In this document: positions 6,187 to 13,314 of the stretch, in pieces
Numbering within the stretch: position 1 is the stretch's first letter
Layout of the letters: every line of letters begins with the position of its first letter
NCBI GenBank assembly: GCA_022712835.1
Contig: JAFLJU010000096.1
Coordinates: 1 to 13,826 of the forward strand
From: Desulfobacteraceae bacterium
GTDB taxonomy: Bacteria; Desulfobacterota; Desulfobacteria; Desulfobacterales; Desulfobacteraceae
DNA length: 13,826 nucleotides
Reading direction: 5' to 3'
Notes under the pieces: model-generated
The model's input: only the letters and a program-made list of their open reading frames with translations
Told to the model about the DNA's origin: nothing
Database searches by the model: none
Translations under genes and position numbers: made by a program

Positions 6187-8745
6187 ATGATGTCTTCTTC
6201 ACTTATTAAAGATTTGGTTGAAAAATTTTCCTGTGAACTTGTCCTGGCAGATTCGGAAGACCCGAAGAGTTTGTCTGTGTTGTTGCCAATACTTAAAAAT
6301 ATTCACACACATTGTATGGGCTTCGCATTAACACGGGAAGCCAGAGAAGTTATAAAGGCTCGGAATATGATTACCAGCAGTATACAAAATAATTCCAAAA
6401 ATAGTATGGAACAAATAGATGCTTTGGGGGTTTTTATCTCGGATCTTTCAACCTCAATTCAAGCCTTGGATGAAGATGGGCAGATCGGGGAGATAGAAAT
6501 TATTTCAACTGAAAATGTTACAGACCCTAGGCCTGATTATTTTGAACTATTAGAAGAAAAACTGGATGAGCTTAGCCGAAGGATCGCAGCTTTTTGCCCA
6601 GATATGATTCCTGATCTGGGTGTTATGATCAATAGTCTGGACGGACTCATTGAGGTTTCAAAAGAGATTGATCCCCCCACATTTTATCAAATTTGCATTG
6701 CCTGTAAAGACTATGTCGAAAAATTGACCCTGGAAAATATATATAAAACCCGGCCCATTGAAGAAGGGGTGGTCCTCCTTAAATCGATATTAAATCATTT
6801 AAAAAGAGGTGAACCCTTTATCTTTGATTATTCTGATGTTTTAGAATTACTGGAAAATAATTTTACTGAAGAACAAAAAACAAAAGAGGCAGACCTTATA
6901 GAGACGCCTGGGATTAAAATTCAAACCGATCCGGAAAAAAGATCATCCGAGAAGGAAGCTTCTGAGGAGATATCGCCGAAGAAAATATCACCGGATGATA
7001 TGGAAATCCTGATTGATTTCGTATCCGAAGCCCTGGAAAATCTGGATACCATTGAAGTGAATTTGATTGACCTGGAGCAGGATCCTTCCAATATGGATAT
7101 TATCAATGATATCTTCCGTCCCTTTCATACCATTAAAGGGGTGTCTGGATTTTTATCCCTGACCAAAATAAACAAGCTTGCCCATGCCACGGAAAATCTT
7201 TTGGATAGCGCCCGGAGCGGAGAATTTTTAATTAATGATACGGCCACGGATGTCATCCTAGAGTCAGTGGATACCTTAAAAATTCTTATCGCCAGGGTCA
7301 GCCAGGGAACGGACAACGGATTTATGCCGCCGGATGACGATGTTGATGTGAATGGTTTAAGGGATAAACTTCAAACCCTTCAGGTTTCTCTGATAAAAGG
7401 GGAAAAACAACCGCTGGGGGCCATACTGGTCAAGAAAAAAATGGTAGATCAGGACTCTTTGGACCAGGCACTTGAGATTCAAAAAAATCAACCAGAGAAA
7501 AAAATTGGAGAAATACTGGTTGAACAAAAATTGGTTCAATCCCAACAGGTTGAATCGGCCTTGATCGATCAAAACCAGCCGAAAAAGAAAGTGGATTCCC
7601 AGGTTAAGGTGAGCACTCAAAAGCTGGATGATCTGGTGGATTTCGCAGGAGAGCTTGTTATCGCCCAGTCCATGTTGAAACAAAAAACGATAAATGATCC
7701 ATCCCTTAGCCAAAACGTGTCTCATTTGGGACTGATCGTCACCAATATGCAAAACATTGCCATGTCCATGCGGATGATCCCCATAAAAGCCACTTTCATG
7801 AAAATGATTCGGCTTGTCAGGGATTTAGCAAAAAAATCCGGCAAAGAGATCAATTTAAAGATGGTGGGAGAAGATACCGAGATAGACAGAAATGTGGTGG
7901 ATGCACTGTATGAACCAATGGTGCACATGATCAGAAATTCCTGTGACCATGGGGTTGAATCTGCATCTCACCGGCTTAAAAATGGAAAACCGTCCCAGGG
8001 TGAAATTATTCTTCGCGCCTATCATAGGGGGGGACATATCATTATCGAAATTGAAGATGACGGTAAAGGACTGGATAAAGGCAGAATTTTTGAAAAGGCA
8101 AAAGAGACCGGTCTTATTACCGGTAATGAACAGCTGACCGATGCGCAAACATATGATTTGATTCTTGAGCCCGGTTTTTCCACGGCAAAAGAAATTACAG
8201 ATGTGTCAGGCAGGGGAGTTGGCATGGATGTGGTCAAGTCCGGTATCGAAAAATTTAGAGGACAATTGAACATTGCCTCGGAAAAAGGCCGTGGTACAAA
8301 ATTTACGATCAGCCTACCGTTGACCCTTGCGATTATTGATGGAATGTTGATCCGGGTGGATGAAGAAAAATATGTGATTCCGACAATTGCCATCCAAAAA
8401 GCATTCAAGCCTGAAAAGGAGGATTATTTTACGGTTGAGGGCAAAGCTGAGATGGTCAAAGACCGTGGAAGCCTGATTCCCATGATTCGTTTAAATGAAA
8501 TTTATGGTAGCAGTCAACACAAGAAATCTGTTCAAGAGGGCCTTGTGGTGGTTGTGGAATCCAAGGGTGAAAAAAGGGCTTTGTTCATAGATGAACTTTT
8601 GGGCAAGGACGAATATGTTATTAAAAGCCTAGGTAGCAATCTTGAAGATGTGGATGGGATATCTGGCGGTGCCATTCTTGCGGATGGAAGAGTGGGGTTG
8701 ATTCTGGATATCCATGGTATTTTTTCAATTGTATCTAAAGGATAA
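6187..8745 (+). CDS. cheA: Chemotaxis histidine kinase CheA with extended N terminus and GspE-N/MshEN-like linker
   Basis: This protein of about 852 residues is a CheA kinase. Numbered from ATG 6187, the canonical Hpt domain is at 270-376 with phospho-accepting H314 in FHTIKG. P3 dimerisation helices are at about 470-530. The ATPase domain (530-708) has the N box MIRNSCDHG (N584), DDGKG (624-628) and GRGVGMDV (675-682). The CheW-like P5 domain is at 711-852. Two features are unusual. Residues 1-226 form a long helical region of unknown role before the Hpt. Where a P2 domain is expected, residues 409-464 hold two 30-residue-period repeats (LGAILVKKKMVDQDSLDQAL and IGEILVEQKLVQSQQVESAL) resembling the GspE/MshE N-terminal motif. 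The kinase passes phosphate to CheB and to a CheY not encoded intact here. Start choice: AAGGTG at 6178-6183 suits ATG 6187 or 6190; a GTG at 6181 is also in frame. Confidence 0.95.
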   Translation: MMSSSLIKDLVEKFSCELVLADSEDPKSLSVLLPILKNIHTHCMGFALTREAREVIKARNMITSSIQNNSKNSMEQIDALGVFISDLSTSIQALDEDGQIGEIEIISTENVTDPRPDYFELLEEKLDELSRRIAAFCPDMIPDLGVMINSLDGLIEVSKEIDPPTFYQICIACKDYVEKLTLENIYKTRPIEEGVVLLKSILNHLKRGEPFIFDYSDVLELLENNFTEEQKTKEADLIETPGIKIQTDPEKRSSEKEASEEISPKKISPDDMEILIDFVSEALENLDTIEVNLIDLEQDPSNMDIINDIFRPFHTIKGVSGFLSLTKINKLAHATENLLDSARSGEFLINDTATDVILESVDTLKILIARVSQGTDNGFMPPDDDVDVNGLRDKLQTLQVSLIKGEKQPLGAILVKKKMVDQDSLDQALEIQKNQPEKKIGEILVEQKLVQSQQVESALIDQNQPKKKVDSQVKVSTQKLDDLVDFAGELVIAQSMLKQKTINDPSLSQNVSHLGLIVTNMQNIAMSMRMIPIKATFMKMIRLVRDLAKKSGKEINLKMVGEDTEIDRNVVDALYEPMVHMIRNSCDHGVESASHRLKNGKPSQGEIILRAYHRGGHIIIEIEDDGKGLDKGRIFEKAKETGLITGNEQLTDAQTYDLILEPGFSTAKEITDVSGRGVGMDVVKSGIEKFRGQLNIASEKGRGTKFTISLPLTLAIIDGMLIRVDEEKYVIPTIAIQKAFKPEKEDYFTVEGKAEMVKDRGSLIPMIRLNEIYGSSQHKKSVQEGLVVVVESKGEKRALFIDELLGKDEYVIKSLGSNLEDVDGISGGAILADGRVGLILDIHGIFSIVSKG

Positions 8746-8843
8746 CTGACCCATCATATCCTCAATGAAGACAATAAATATTTTGTTTTTACCAACCATC
8801 CCAGGGAAATATAAAAATATTGAGCGAATAAAAGGGATCTTAA
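8746..8843. other. cheA-cheD intergenic gap
   Basis: This 98-bp gap is the longest in the operon before the decayed region. It has no ORF and no convincing promoter. AAGGGA about 8 nt before the ATG at 8844 serves cheD. A/T-only inverted segments at 8777-8784 and 8814-8821 could pair, but without a T run. Confidence 0.4.
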
Positions 8844-9323
8844 ATGAAACAGATAGTTGGTGTTGCAGATATGAAGGTGAGCAATAACCCGGAGGAATCG
8901 ATTATCACCTATTCTCTTGGTTCCTGTATCGGGCTTGTCATTTACGATCCTGTTGTTAAGGTTGGCGGAATCCTACACTATATGCTCCCCGAGTCTTCCA
9001 TTGACAAAAATAAGGCAACTGCAAGGCCCTATATGTTTGCAGATTCCGGCATCCCCAGGTTGTTTAAAACCGCTTATCACCTGGGGGCGGCCAAGCAACG
9101 ATTGACGGTCTATGTTGCAGGCGGTGCAGAAATTTTGGATCAGGCAGGTTTCTTCAATATCGGCAAAAGAAATTACATGGCCCTTAAAAAAATGTTTTTT
9201 AAGAATCATGTGATGATCAGCAAACAGGATGTCGGCGGGAACACCAATCGGACCGTCAGGATTGAAATTGCCACAGGTGACATCTATGTCAAAACTTCCG
9301 GGGCCAAGGAGGCGAGAATATGA
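8844..9323 (+). CDS. cheD: Chemoreceptor glutamine deamidase CheD
   Basis: This 159-residue protein matches CheD, which deamidates specific glutamines on methyl-accepting receptors and, in many species, binds CheC. The catalytic residues of the family are all present: T22 and C28 in ITYSLGSC, and H45 in GGILHYMLP. They lie within one position of those in the well-studied Thermotoga enzyme. The later segments TVYVAGGAEIL and IGKRNYMALKK are also typical. It follows cheA by 98 nt and overlaps the next gene by 4 nt (ATGA), indicating translational coupling. A CheD partner of the CheC family appears only as a decayed remnant just downstream, so its usual regulation may be lost here. Confidence 0.95.
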   Translation: MKQIVGVADMKVSNNPEESIITYSLGSCIGLVIYDPVVKVGGILHYMLPESSIDKNKATARPYMFADSGIPRLFKTAYHLGAAKQRLTVYVAGGAEILDQAGFFNIGKRNYMALKKMFFKNHVMISKQDVGGNTNRTVRIEIATGDIYVKTSGAKEARI

Positions 9324-10165
9324 CGTCCCTTCAAACGCTTATGAAAGAGATCAAAAATCTAAAGCCGATTCCTGCCGTTGTCAATCAACTGCTGGCTGTG
9401 GTGGATAGTCCGTGCTCAATGGAAGAGATTGCCAATGTGATTCAATATGACCCGATTATCACGGCAGGTATTTTAAAAACCTGTAATTCTGCTTTTTTCG
9501 GTCTTAAAAATCCGGCAGAGTCAATTAAAGATGCCGTTAATATCCTGGGTACGGATCAGGTGATTGAACTTGCACTCATAAAAGCAGGGGCCCAAGCGCT
9601 TTCTGGCAGCCAGGAAGGATATGGGTTAGCCCAGGGCGATATGTGGCAATATTCTGTCTCGTCAGCTATGGTGACCAAACAGGTGGCCGTGAAGCTGTCC
9701 TTGGAAAATAAAAATACCCTGTTTACCTCTGCTCTGATTAAAGATATCGGGAAAATTATTCTAGAAAAATATGTATTGGATGGGGCCCGGGAAATTAGGC
9801 GTTTAGTTGAGATGCAAAACTTCAGCTTTCTGGAGGCTGAAAAAAAGGTTCTGGGTATCGATCATGCTGAACTGGGTGCCATGATTGCAAAAATGTGGAA
9901 GTTCAGCCCCCGGATGATCAACATCATCCGTCACCATCACCTGGCCGATGAAGACAAAATTTGTGACAAGGAAATTGGGGTTGTTTATCTTGCCGACTGC
10001 ATCTGCATGATGATTGGAAAAGGGGTGGGATCGGATGGCCTTTCCTACCGGTTTAAACATCAGGTGATGAAAAATCTGGGGTTGTCAGCCGAGGATGTTT
10101 TGATGATTATCGCAGAATTTGGCATAAACATGAAACAAGTTGAAGCGCTCTTACATATGGCTTAA
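9320..10165 (+). CDS. HDOD domain protein
   Basis: This 281-residue protein is a stand-alone HDOD domain. It starts LKPIPAVVNQLLAVV (14-28), continues with the IANVIQYDPIITAGILK segment and ILKTCNSAFFG (51-61), and later has TSALIKDIGKIIL and HAELGAMIAKMWKFS. The family is related to HD phosphohydrolases but usually lacks full metal-binding residues; its members are thought to work as signalling scaffolds. Here the second half retains HHH in NIIRHHHLAD (about 196-205), but no clear HD pair is seen. It overlaps cheD by 4 nt, so it is made together with the chemotaxis proteins. HDOD genes in chemotaxis operons are known in Desulfobacterota-like genomes, but the molecular role is not settled. 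Confidence 0.9.
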   Translation: MTSLQTLMKEIKNLKPIPAVVNQLLAVVDSPCSMEEIANVIQYDPIITAGILKTCNSAFFGLKNPAESIKDAVNILGTDQVIELALIKAGAQALSGSQEGYGLAQGDMWQYSVSSAMVTKQVAVKLSLENKNTLFTSALIKDIGKIILEKYVLDGAREIRRLVEMQNFSFLEAEKKVLGIDHAELGAMIAKMWKFSPRMINIIRHHHLADEDKICDKEIGVVYLADCICMMIGKGVGSDGLSYRFKHQVMKNLGLSAEDVLMIIAEFGINMKQVEALLHMA

Positions 10166-10189
10166 CAAGAAAATACAAGAGAAAAAATA

Positions 10190-10306
10190 ATGTCATATTC
10201 AATATTGATAGTGGATGATTCTTTACCCATTAGATCGGTCATAAAAAGAACAATATGGCCTGTTGGCTGGCATTTACAGGGGAAGTTTCCGGACATCTGG
10301 TATTGA
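10190..10306 (+). pseudogene. cheY remnant (receiver N terminus only)
   Basis: From ATG 10190 the reading frame gives MSYSILIVDDSLPIRSVIKR followed by TI. This is the classic first strand and helix of a CheY receiver, including the paired aspartates. After about residue 22 the homology stops, and the frame runs through unrelated residues to a TGA at 10304. The rest of the receiver, including the phospho-acceptor aspartate and the switch threonine and lysine, is absent. This fits an internal deletion that fused the start of cheY to the following gene. AAGAGAAA lies upstream of the start, so a 38-residue peptide could still be made, but it cannot act as a receiver. Confidence 0.8.
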
Positions 10307-10419
10307 TTGAACTGGGTATTCCAGAGATGATGGATATTTCTCAAATTTCAGATAGGCAGGTGTTTTTCCTTGTTGAAACCATTGAATCAAAAATGGCAAT
10401 TGCCGTAATAATGGACTAG
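10255..10419 (+). pseudogene. CheC-family phosphatase remnant
   Basis: In a different frame from the cheY remnant, 54 codons read MACWLAFTGEVSGHLVLIEL, then a run ending SDRQVFFLVETIESK and a TAG at 10417. The AFTGEVSGHLVLI and DRQVFFLVET pieces resemble the start and the late strand of CheC/CheX-type CheY-phosphate phosphatases. The intervening phosphatase helices (ExxN motifs) are missing. The likely history is an intact cheY followed by a cheC-like gene, collapsed by at least two deletions. The homology is judged by eye on short segments, so the CheC label is less certain than the CheY one. Confidence 0.6.
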
Positions 10420-10442
10420 GTGAAAAATCGGAGAGCCTTTAT

Positions 10443-11489
10443 ATGTCCCATGATATCAAAGTTCTGGTTGTCGATGATTCTGCTGTTGTCAGAAAGGTTT
10501 TTTCTGAACAATTGTCGAAACAGAAAGGAATTACCGTTATCGGCACTGCGCCGGATCCTTACGTTGCCAGGGATAAAATAGTCAAGCTGAAACCCGATGT
10601 GATTACCCTTGACATTGAAATGCCAAGAATGGACGGGATCACTTTTTTAAAAAAATTGATGAAACACCACCCCCTTCCGGTGATTATTGTCAGCTCTCTT
10701 TCGACCAAAGGTAGTAAAATTGCCCTTGAAGCACTTTCTTTAGGTGCCCTTGAAGTCATTTCCAAACCCAGTAGTGCCTATTCTGTGGGGGATATGAGCC
10801 TGCAGCTGGCAGAAAAAATCAGGGCGGTTTATGGGGCAAAAATGATGGGGTCACCTGCCCAAAATATCGAGAATAAACCGCTACCTGCCATCGGGTCCAT
10901 GGCTCTTGCCGCCACAACCAATAAAATCATCGCCCTTGGGGCCTCCACTGGTGGAACACAAGCAATAAAGAATGTATTGACCCGGTTGCCACACAACACC
11001 CCAGGGATTGTGGTGGTCCAGCACATGCCTGCACAGTTTACCACCTCCTTTGCACAAAGTCTGGATGGGCTGTGCCAGATGAGGGTCAAGGAAGCACAGA
11101 ATGGGGATACGGTTACAAACGGTCAGGTTTTGATTGCACCGGGCAATTACCATATGATTTTTAAACGAAGTGGCGCCAGATATTATGTAGAGATTAAAAC
11201 CGGCCCTCTGGTCCATTATCAGCGGCCTGCGGTGGATGTGTTGTTCAAATCAGTTGCCAGATTTGCCGGGGCCAATGCCCTGGGCATCATTCTGACTGGC
11301 ATGGGCAAAGATGGTGCTGTAGGAATGCTGGATATGAAAAGTGCGGGCGCCGTTAATATTGCCCAGGATGAAAACTCCAGTGTGGTTTTCGGCATGCCCA
11401 AGGAAGCCATAAATATGGGTGGGGTTGATTATGTCCTGGATATCAAAGCGATTGCCCATAAGGCCATCTCTCTTTTGGAAACAATGTAA
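10443..11489 (+). CDS. cheB: Protein-glutamate methylesterase CheB
   Basis: This 348-residue protein has an N-terminal receiver (4-125) with D11, D12 and phospho-acceptor D57 in ITLDIEMPRMDG, plus K108. A linker at about 130-158 follows, then the methylesterase domain. The catalytic triad is visible as S168 in LGASTGG, H194 in VVQHMP and D290 in GMGKDG, close to the positions in the enteric enzyme. CheB removes methyl groups from receptor glutamates, and also deamidates, when phosphorylated by CheA; this resets sensitivity. GGAG 9 nt before the ATG supports the start. It is 24 nt upstream of cheR, its opposing enzyme. With the adjacent cheY gone, CheB is the only intact receiver protein in the operon. 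Confidence 0.96.
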   Translation: MSHDIKVLVVDDSAVVRKVFSEQLSKQKGITVIGTAPDPYVARDKIVKLKPDVITLDIEMPRMDGITFLKKLMKHHPLPVIIVSSLSTKGSKIALEALSLGALEVISKPSSAYSVGDMSLQLAEKIRAVYGAKMMGSPAQNIENKPLPAIGSMALAATTNKIIALGASTGGTQAIKNVLTRLPHNTPGIVVVQHMPAQFTTSFAQSLDGLCQMRVKEAQNGDTVTNGQVLIAPGNYHMIFKRSGARYYVEIKTGPLVHYQRPAVDVLFKSVARFAGANALGIILTGMGKDGAVGMLDMKSAGAVNIAQDENSSVVFGMPKEAINMGGVDYVLDIKAIAHKAISLLETM

Positions 11490-11513
11490 ATTACCTTTCA
11501 AGGCAAATTTTTT

Positions 11514-12296
11514 ATGAAATCTGAAAAAACGCTTAATAGCGAACAACATCAAAAACTTTCTAAAATTGTTTATAAAGAATCCGGAGTGGTTCTGAATGAA
11601 AAAAAATACAGTCTTTTGGTCGCCAGGTTGGCCAAAAGAATGCGGATAACAAAAATAGCATCTGTTTCGGATTATATTCATTTGATATCGACGGACCCGG
11701 ATGAGTTCAGCGAATTTATCGATGCGACTACCACCAACCACACCTTTTTTTTCAGAGAAAACAAACATTGTGAATATATTCTTAAGACATTGGACAAAGA
11801 TATACCTTTAAAAATCTGGAGTGCTGCATCATCCAGCGGAGAAGAAGCATTTTCAATTGCGGTTCAATTGCTTGCCAATTCATTCATATTTAATATTTTT
11901 GCGTCTGACGTTTCTGATTCCATGCTGAATCTTGGCCGGCGGGCTGTTTATTCAAATGATCGGGTAAAAAATGTTCCCCTTCACTTGCTGCATACCTATT
12001 TTCAAAAGGGCAAAGATAGATGGAAAGATCATGTCAGAGTGAGGCCTAAGGTTCAACAAATGGTCTCATTTGCAAAATTCAACCTGCTGTCAGACACGCC
12101 TGTTGATACATTTGATATTATTTTTTGCAGAAACGTCATGATTTATTTTGATACCCCAACACGGCAAAAGGTTGTCGACCGTCTTTGCCGGGCATTAAAA
12201 CCGGGTGGTTATTTTTTTGTAGGGCTATCTGAAAGCCTTAACGGACTGGACCATTCCCTAAAAACAATTATACCCAGCGGTTATCAAAAGCTATAG
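11514..12296 (+). CDS. cheR: Chemoreceptor methyltransferase CheR
   Basis: This 260-residue protein methylates receptor glutamates using S-adenosylmethionine. The N-terminal helical domain (1-75) ends in ATTTNHTFFFRE (71-82), the family signature. The methyltransferase domain has KIWSAASSSGEEAFSIA (100-116) as the cofactor loop, ASDVS (130-134) and FDIIFCRNVMIYFD (200-213). The usual Ala-Gly-Cys in the loop reads Ala-Ala-Ser here, a conservative departure. Length is normal for a CheR without a C-terminal tail, so it probably binds receptors without a pentapeptide tether. AAGG 10 nt before the ATG is a weak ribosome site. It is the last plus-strand gene of the operon. Confidence 0.95.
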   Translation: MKSEKTLNSEQHQKLSKIVYKESGVVLNEKKYSLLVARLAKRMRITKIASVSDYIHLISTDPDEFSEFIDATTTNHTFFFRENKHCEYILKTLDKDIPLKIWSAASSSGEEAFSIAVQLLANSFIFNIFASDVSDSMLNLGRRAVYSNDRVKNVPLHLLHTYFQKGKDRWKDHVRVRPKVQQMVSFAKFNLLSDTPVDTFDIIFCRNVMIYFDTPTRQKVVDRLCRALKPGGYFFVGLSESLNGLDHSLKTIIPSGYQKL

Positions 12297-12375
12297 TTAT
12301 AGGGAACGCTGCCAAGGACAATAATAGGAAAGGAAAACAACTTGGAAATTAAATATGGGGATAAAGGGGATATTA

Positions 12376-12400
12376 CTCAAACCCATTGAGACCCAGACTT
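12376..12400 (+). terminator. Possible weak terminator after cheR
   Basis: CTCAA (12376-12380), a 5-nt loop ACCCA and TTGAG (12386-12390) form a short hairpin, followed 8 nt later by a run of five T. The stem is only 5 bp with two G-C pairs. It sits about 80 bp after cheR, in the gap between convergent genes, where a terminator is expected. I see no stronger candidate in 12297-12447. Confidence 0.25.
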
Positions 12401-12447
12401 TTTCCCAAAAAATTTAAGGGATTTTGGATAAACAGAAGAGTGAATTC

Positions 12448-13107
12448 TCATTGGAATTCCAGTATGCCAAATGACTGGGGCAGGTGAAAATTGGGTTTGG
12501 GGAAGTCAACCTGGGCCCAGGTTAACCAGTGGGGATGGGATGTTTTGTCACCACATTTATAGAAATTGCCCCGCCACTCAACCTGTGGCCCCGGCGGGAT
12601 CATTGTACAATATTTTTCCACCAGGGCCAAAGGGATCGAATAGGCAACCGTCCAGGTAACGGGTTCTTTGATTTCAGGTTCTATTATTTTCGGTAAAGAA
12701 TGGACAACCCTTATTCTGTTACAGTCGCTTATCGGGATAATAATCCGGTCTTTGCCCTGTCCTGGCTGAAAATGAAAGAGCATCATGCCCCCGCAATTCA
12801 TTTCAAGGTTGAAGTAGCCTTTGGACACATCCGAATTTGGTGTAAAGAAAAATTCAACACAACTGTCCTCCCACACATTGTCCTGATGCGCCACTGCAAC
12901 TGCCCGGACGTATTGGTCTGTCACATGGAACATCAAGGATATAGACGTCTCATCATAGGCTATTTTTACCTCTGCCCGTGGAAAATGATCGGGGGTTTTA
13001 CCCATATGGTTTTGTATCCTATTGCCGGGGATATTACTCCATGGAGGTTGCTCCCAGGCGGTATCATCAATGGGGAGGTTTATTTGCCGTAAAATTTTTA
13101 TGCGCAT
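12448..13107 (-). CDS. Carbohydrate-binding family 9-like (CBM9/DOMON-like) protein
   Basis: The minus-strand reading frame encodes a protein of about 219 residues from ATG 13107, or 235 from GTG 13155. It resembles the carbohydrate-binding family 9-like domain: a beta-rich fold with PPWSNIPGNR near the N terminus, VKIAYDETSISLMFHVTDQY (about 47-66), then NVWEDSCVEFFFTP, YFNLEMNCGGMMLFHF, and WRGNFYKCGDKTSHPHWLTW near the C terminus. The WEDSCVEFF segment is characteristic. No signal peptide or membrane segment is seen, so it appears cytoplasmic, which is odd for a sugar-binding domain. AGAAG about 8 nt before ATG 13107 favours that start. Ligand is unknown. It converges with cheR and is not part of its operon. 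Confidence 0.8.
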   Translation of the reverse strand: MRIKILRQINLPIDDTAWEQPPWSNIPGNRIQNHMGKTPDHFPRAEVKIAYDETSISLMFHVTDQYVRAVAVAHQDNVWEDSCVEFFFTPNSDVSKGYFNLEMNCGGMMLFHFQPGQGKDRIIIPISDCNRIRVVHSLPKIIEPEIKEPVTWTVAYSIPLALVEKYCTMIPPGPQVEWRGNFYKCGDKTSHPHWLTWAQVDFPKPNFHLPQSFGILEFQ

Positions 13108-13233
13108 TTGAATCTTCTTTTTTAAATTAACCTGTGTTGCGCAGATTTTTACCACAAAGCATTTTTTCCGACAAGCTGGTTTAACGCTATGGGGGAAGAA
13201 ATTTTAGACAAGTTTAGCCATGGACTAAAGAAG

Positions 13234-13249
13234 TGGGATCTTTCTTGCC
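13234..13249 (+). promoter_or_regulatory. Alternative sigma-54-like -24/-12 element
   Basis: TGGGATCTTTCTTGCC has GG and GC at exact sigma-54 spacing with an intact TTGC, but the CAC after TGG is GAT. It overlaps the -35 box of a good sigma-70 candidate, so only one of the two is likely to be real. No activator site is recognised upstream. Confidence 0.25.
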
Positions 13250-13273
13250 TTTTTTGTTCCAGTATTCTATATT
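13245..13273 (+). promoter_or_regulatory. Candidate sigma-70 promoter of the NlpC/P60-like gene
   Basis: TTGCCT (13245-13250) and TATATT (13268-13273) are separated by the ideal 17 bp, about 40 bp before the ATG at 13315. The imperfect inverted repeat TTTAG-CCATGG-A-CTAAA (13213-13229) just upstream could be a control site. Confidence 0.5.
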
Positions 13274-13301
13274 TTACTATCCGTGTAATAAGGTAAGCAA
13301 A

Positions 13302-13306
13302 GGGAG
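13302..13306 (+). promoter_or_regulatory. Ribosome binding site of the NlpC/P60-like gene
   Basis: GGGAG lies 8 nt before the ATG at 13315, which supports this start for the right-edge gene. The following codons encode a classic signal peptide. Confidence 0.6.
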
Positions 13307-13314
13307 AAAAAATC

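Noticed and set aside
7357..7752. Minus-strand ORF of 131 codons
   Set aside because: Shadow of cheA, opposite the repeat and P3 region; no independent support.
8777..8821. Inverted AATATTTT / AAAATATT segments between cheA and cheD
   Set aside because: A/T-only stem with a loop of about 29 nt and no T run; more likely chance in AT-rich DNA than a terminator.
10190..10419. Programmed frameshift joining the CheY and CheC-like pieces
   Set aside because: The receiver core and the phosphatase helices are physically absent, so a frameshift would not make a working protein. No slippery heptamer is seen at the junction.
12441..12461. Two GAATTC sites and the palindrome TGGAATTCCA at the end of the CBM9-like gene
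   Set aside because: The sequence is mostly coding and short; with no T run or second copy it does not support a terminator or operator.
12700..13092. Plus-strand ORF of 130 codons
   Set aside because: Antisense to the CBM9-like gene, which has family motifs and a plausible ribosome site.
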